The notes beneath the pieces were generated by a model, which was not told the DNA's origin, made no database searches, and saw only the letters and a program-made list of their open reading frames with translations. A program made the position numbers and the translations under genes. Below, in pieces: positions 58,998 through 64,000 of a stretch of 64,000 bases of DNA (positions are counted from its first letter, which is position 1; each line of letters begins with the position of its first letter). Source of the stretch: Corella eumyota (Eukaryota; Chordata; Ascidiacea; Phlebobranchia; Corellidae); assembly GCA_963082875.1 (NCBI GenBank), contig OY720101.1, positions 14,159,671 through 14,223,670 of the forward strand, written 5' to 3'.

Positions 58998-60756
58998 ACA
59001 AAATAATAAGAAAAAGTTGTTTTAACGTAGCGCTTACATTGCACCACAAAATATCTTCCAGTATATATCTAATATATATCCAATTATACTTTAGTTTTGA
59101 GTCACTTTACTTGATTGCTGAAAATTGTAAATAAGGAAAAAACTAAAAAAATGTTACACAATTCAGCTTAAAAAAATTATAATTAACACATAAGTGTTAT
59201 GTTTAATTAAACAGTAACAATTGTAAATATCAATTATAAAAATAACCAATTAAATTTTCGGCAGTAAATTAAACTAACAGTTACAATTAAAAAAAATTGA
59301 ATTATTTATTGTAAAAGTATTCTTGTATCAACATTTGTGCAATTTTTTTGTTCATAAAAATATTTTTAGTTAAAAAAGGTTAAAAACTTTAAAAAATGAT
59401 CTTTTAAATTTTGTAGTCTTGCAATCCAAACAAAATTAAAATGGAATTTTTGTTAATAAAAAAAATAAACAGAAAGTAGTTACCAATAAAAAGCATACAA
59501 AAAGCTGTTACCACAATTTTTTTAATCTCTTGATAGTTAAATATTTTTTATTAAAAATAAGTTGTAATAGTATTTCTGCTATAAATATTTAATAAAGCAC
59601 CAATGTACCCAGTCCATAGAAATTTAAAATTTGCAATTTTACATTTTATTGAATAGTAAAATAAAATTGTAAAACTGTTTCAATAAAACAAGCAAAATCA
59701 GACTTATAAAATTAACCACAGGAATTTTTTATATATTATGAAACAAATATTTTATTAAATAAATTTTTAAAAGGTTTATTTTAAGATAAAAAAATTGGTT
59801 CCAATTAATTCTCTAAAAATCCCTAATTTTTTAATTAAAATTGTATTATCTATATATTCACTTAATCATAAAATGAGCTTTACAAAATCTTTATAAGTCA
59901 AACAAAAATTAGTTTAACCCAACAGCCATAAAAAGAAGCAAACAAAACAAACAATTAAGTTAATGATAGGTAAATATTTGTACCAAGGCAGTTAATAATT
60001 TATTAATAACACCTAAAAAAATGAGTAATAATTCAAAGTTATCCGTAATTTGCCCAGTTATCATGTTTTTGCTTAAAAAATTTCTTATTATTTGCAATAT
60101 CATCAGCAAATTATTGTTAAAAACTAAGTGTAATGGTTACAGCTTATTGTAATACTATTGTCTAATAAATCAGGCAGTAAGAAAATATATAAAGCAAGTT
60201 CAATATTTATTGTACATAAAGTTATAGAAAAGTGTTGTTTTGGCGTGTCTATTATGCAAAAGGAAAAAATAATCTCATAAAATGTTAATTTCAACCATTC
60301 AAATAAAACAAACAAAAAAACAACCTTTTTAACAGAAATATTAGTTTACATAATACTTGATATTTTAACTACACAAATGTAAGTTAAAAATTGTTTCTAA
60401 AAATTGTATACTATCAACAGCCAAATAGAATTTACATACACTGTATAAAAAATGACAACATTTAAACCCAGTAAACAGCAATATTGAACATATATATTAC
60501 ATTTTAGCATGGTTCACCAGTAAAAAAATCAATATAACTTTTTATTAGGAAAAGCACAATTTAACAAAAGTTATCAGGCCAAATAACAAATTAAAGGTGA
60601 CTTAAAAGTTAAATTTAAACGTAAAATTTAACTTCCATAAAAAACGATTAAAAGATTAATGAGTTGGCGCCCACTTTTTTTATTATGTTCGAAAATTTTA
60701 TTTTAAAAAAACTTTTAATTTTTTCAAATTTGCAACAAAACAGCTTTATCTATAAA
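58998..60756. other. Interval between array genes F and G
   Basis: 1.76 kb with no exon. About 59860-60000 repeats the block found before gene F (CTTAATCATAAAATGAG, AGTCAAACAAAAATTAGTTT, GCCATAAAAAGAAGCAAAC, CCAAGGCAGTTAATAAT). AATAAA near 59589 may end gene F. Confidence 0.55.
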
Positions 60757-63713
60757 ATGATTAAACATCACATTTATATTTTATTAGCAATATTAGGTAA
60801 GTTAATATTATAAACTACTACTATTTTGTTTTTACATTTCATGTCCTTAAACTTAACTTTTTATACTTTTTTACTACATATTTCATTACAAAAGACATAT
60901 CATTTTATATTACATTTTTTGTTTTGGTAGAATCAGTATCTTGTGACATATCAAACCCTATTTTAACTCCTTCTATACCATTGGTTGGTTCAGATATTAC
61001 TATTAAAACAACAGTTGTAAATACTGAAGCAAATTACTGGGAAATTGACTGGAAAGTTGATGACGTAAGTTTAATTAAATAAGAAAAAAGTTTGTTTACA
61101 TGTGTATACATTGAAAATATTCATTTGAATTATAGGTAACTATATTCACAATCCGGCTGTTGGACACTATTTCAATAGACCGACCAAGTGGAGTGAATGG
61201 AAGATATTTAGCTAGGTTTGATTTCATTAGTTGTATGTTTTGCAATACAGTTAAACTACTTAATATTAATACAAACTTTTATGTAATTTAATGTTAACCA
61301 AAAATATGGTGTAATAACAATTTTATAATGATTACTAGTTTGCTAGTTAGTTATTTACTACTTAATGTTTCTAAAAACAATTAATTTAAAAATTAAAAAT
61401 ATTTGCCTTATAAGTCTATTAATGCTGCATTGATTAGAACATTTTACATTATTAAACATTTGTCCATTATAATAAATAAATAAACAAATTAAGTTAGGTT
61501 TAGTAGTGTATATGTTACTTATAAACACATAAATATTGTATCTTTACATTTTTAACCTATAAAATTTAATTAACGTGCAATGTTTTGAATTATTTTTTTA
61601 AACTTAAAGTATAAATAGTAGCAAATAAGATTTTTTTAACTTTAAATATATATTCAGTGCACAGCCTAGCACACCAGGAGATTATACAAGTATTCTTACA
61701 ACATTTACAATCAATATCCTAACAGCCAGTGATGAAGGTTTAGTGGTGGAAGTTAATCATTTTGCTGCTTATCCTGCAGTAGATGAAAGCGAAATAGTAA
61801 AAATATCACTTGTTTGTAAGTAAAAAAAAAAAAAATACTGTTATACAAAATTGTTTTATTTTTCAGCAAAATGGACAAAAAATATTATCTTAAACATATT
61901 AAGAATCAACAAATATGTAAATCTGTACTATGCAAAAAATTTTGATAATTACAAATTGATAATTATTTAAAGTGTGATTGAGTTAGGATACCTTGTATAG
62001 CGTTTAAAATTAGCTTATATAGCAGCAACAACAACCACAACAACACCAACTATGACATCACCAACAACTACAACAATACCAACTATGACCTCACCAACAA
62101 CTACAACAACAGCAGCAGAAACAACTACAACAACAGCAATGCAAACAAGTAACTTTAAAAATTAATTTTCGTTAATTAAAAAACAAATTCAATTACCAAC
62201 GTTTTGGCTGGTCAAACCATATATGTGGTGTGGTGGTACACTTGCTACGACACATGAGGTTGTGGATTTAATCCCCACTGCTCTTATGCTGTAGTCAGCA
62301 GTTTAATTAACACTGCTCTTATGCTGTAATCAGCAGTTTAATTACCAGGCAATTATAATCTATAATATTCCGAACTGCCAAAGGCAACTAAAGACTCGGT
62401 TGAAGTAACTGATGTTACTCTATGTCTAGGTTGTGAAGTCGACCTTCCCAAATTAAGAATAAAGAGATATACAAAAAAAAACTACAAAATATTGCAACAT
62501 CTTGTTTATGCAATACAGATACAGCATACTTACTACAAGATACTCCAATAATATGTTATTGAGTGGATAAACAACCTGGGACTTGTGATATTAGTTTTTA
62601 CTCAGATATAATTACAGATAGAGTCAACTTGACCAAGCAAGGTATAGTGATGTTAAAACTGGTTGTTAAAAAAAAGATTAATTAATAAATATAATTTTAT
62701 TTCAGAGCAAATTGTTACAAATGAGGCCAATTTACTATTATTCAATAACGGACCAACGCATATATTTGTGTTTAGAGTAACCACTGTAAGTAAACAAAAA
62801 AACAGTAAAATATTTGTGTACAATTGAGTTTTATTAGGTCATTAAGCAAGGCATAAATTCTAGTTTCTTCGTGTTAATAAACAATATTTTCCCTAGATTA
62901 ACAACAAATACAATTTAAAAAAAAAAAAATATTAAAGCTATCATTTTGCAGGTCACTAAAGACAGCCATGGAAGTTATTACTTAACTATCTACAACAGTA
63001 ACCAACTTTTGTTACACATTAACTTCGACATTATAGTTCCTGATAAAGAAGAAACAGAATCGTTTCAAACTGCTTTTATTGCCATGACTTGCATTACTGG
63101 TGTTTTGTTACTTCTACTTATTTGTTCAGGACTAATGTTGCTAAGAGCTAGGAAAAGCAACAAAAAAGGTAACTCATGTTAAAAACAGAAGTTTTAGTAA
63201 ATGCCCAAAAATTTTTATTTAATTTTCCTAACTTAATAAAGCAAACTTGGCCATTTTTATAGTTGGCAATCTATTTAGGCAAACTTATTTTATTTTAATA
63301 TTTTGTAGATAGCAGTGAAAAAAAAGTGATTGAAAACCAGACAACAGAAAGCATTGATCCAGTAAGTTGTAAAATTTATAACACAAATTTTCACAAACAA
63401 AATAATTAGTATTACCAATTGGGTTATTTGAGAAACAGTTTAATGTACTGGACATTACAGGCTATAAGCCTGTGTGTTAAACTATATATACTTCATGATT
63501 AGCTGTAAAATCAATCTTTTTTCATTAAACATACCTAAAAAATATATTTTTTAATTTTTTTATATGAACTTTAAAATAAAAATGTACAATGCTCTTTATG
63601 TTTTGCAATAATTAATAAATACATTGTTTTAGGCATACCAAACACCTGGTAACATTCCAAACCAACAAGTTCATTATGTTAATACTGAAAATCAATATCA
63701 AGTTGTAATTTAA
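60757..63713 (+). CDS. Array gene G: two-domain Ig-like receptor with mucin stalk, in-frame TGA
   Basis: Ten exons: 60757-60796, 60931-61064, 61136-61215, 61658-61815, 62023-62148, 62519-62641, 62706-62785, 62952-63168, 63309-63361, 63633-63713; 364 codons. Signal MIKHHIYILLAILES. Domain 1: VGSDITIKTTVVNTEANYWE and FTINILTASDEGLVVEVNHF. Exon 5 is a Thr-rich linker with PTMTSPTTTT repeated, absent from F. Domain 2: TPIICY, then TGA at 62560-62562, then VDKQPGTCDISFYSD. At that place A and F have TGG (the W of CVWV/CYWV). All later exons stay open: helix TAFIAMTCITGVLLLLLICS, tail AYQTP, VHYVNT, NQYQVVI. Read as is, translation would stop after domain 1 and the stalk, giving a secreted or truncated protein; otherwise it is a young pseudogene, a null allele or a base error. 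AATAAA at about 63852. Confidence 0.75.
62215..62480 (+). repeat. SINE with rearranged middle
   Basis: In intron 5 of gene G, just before the exon that carries the TGA. The head ATATGTGGTGTGGTGG is diverged. The CACTGCTCTTATGCTGTA and CAGCAGTTTAATTA segment is duplicated near 62275-62342. The tail is normal. Confidence 0.75.
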
Positions 63714-64000
63714 AGAACAACTCTGATTTAGAGGACAAAATGTATCATTTTATGTCTTTTCTTTATATTGCATAAATTTTTGAAAATATTAAAATGATTT
63801 AAAAAATTGTAAATCCAAAATATTACAGAAATATAATATGTGTATTAAAACAATAAACTGCACCATTTAAATTTAATAAAACCTTTTAGGTTATTATTTC
63901 AATATTAAATTTTTATTGATTTTAATAATTTATAGCTTGTTGAAATAAAAATTTAAATGTTATATTACTTGTGCATTAAAAATGAACCCATTAACAGTAA
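63714..64000. other. 3' flank of gene G
   Basis: Holds an AATAAA at about 63852 and AT-rich sequence to the window edge. The array may continue to the right; no next signal exon is seen here. Confidence 0.4.

Noticed and set aside
39848-63713. Assignment of the array to known tunicate immune families (VCBP, vCRL, fester, FuHC)
   Set aside because: No SCR/CCP, chitin-binding or cysteine-paired V domains are present; the motifs seen do not fit these families.

Overview
The window looks like a piece of an AT-rich animal nuclear genome, most likely an ascidian tunicate. Genes have many exons with short introns, mostly 100-600 bases with GT-AG ends. The proteins are clearly animal, including a class IIa histone deacetylase with MEF2-binding and 14-3-3 motifs, RNA polymerase II subunit 2, LKAAEAR1 and an otopetrin. 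A tRNA-headed SINE with a conserved tail recurs about every 2-3 kb. The genus cannot be fixed from sequence alone.

Layout. 533-6573 (minus): N-terminal 255 codons of a class IIa histone deacetylase; the catalytic part lies beyond the left edge. 6.6-11.4 kb: gene-poor, with two kinds of tRNA-derived repeat. 11.4-13.75 kb (plus): a basic protein with one C2H2 finger that I do not recognise, converging on POLR2B. 14.68-24.91 kb (minus): complete POLR2B, 24 coding exons, 1173 residues. 25.68-27.38 kb (minus): LKAAEAR1, 163 residues. 28.65-36.13 kb (minus): an otopetrin proton channel, 12 exons, 774 residues. 36.1-39.8 kb: no gene seen. 39.85-63.7 kb (plus): a tandem array of seven single-pass membrane proteins, called A-G here.

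The array is the most interesting part. A, C, D, E, F and G share an N-terminal Ig-like domain, always split over three exons with the same phases, and lacking the usual intradomain cysteine pair. A, F and G add a second domain with a C-x9-C loop. B has no Ig-like domain, only a Thr/Ser-rich stalk. B, D and E share a tail built from repeated exons carrying NPLYD and a second tyrosine; A, F and G share another tail with Y-x-N and Q-Y-x-V motifs; C has almost no tail. Several members show changes that would alter the product: an in-frame TGA in G, a reading-frame break in the signal exon of B, a shortened end in E, and a decayed tail exon after C. This pattern resembles a fast-evolving family of paired or combinatorial surface receptors (immune or self/non-self recognition). 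That role is inference; the gene structures were read directly from the sequence.

Interspersed repeats: about 25 copies or fragments of the main tRNA-headed SINE, three of a second tRNA-derived family, six of a ~150-bp MITE-like repeat, and two minisatellites inside introns.
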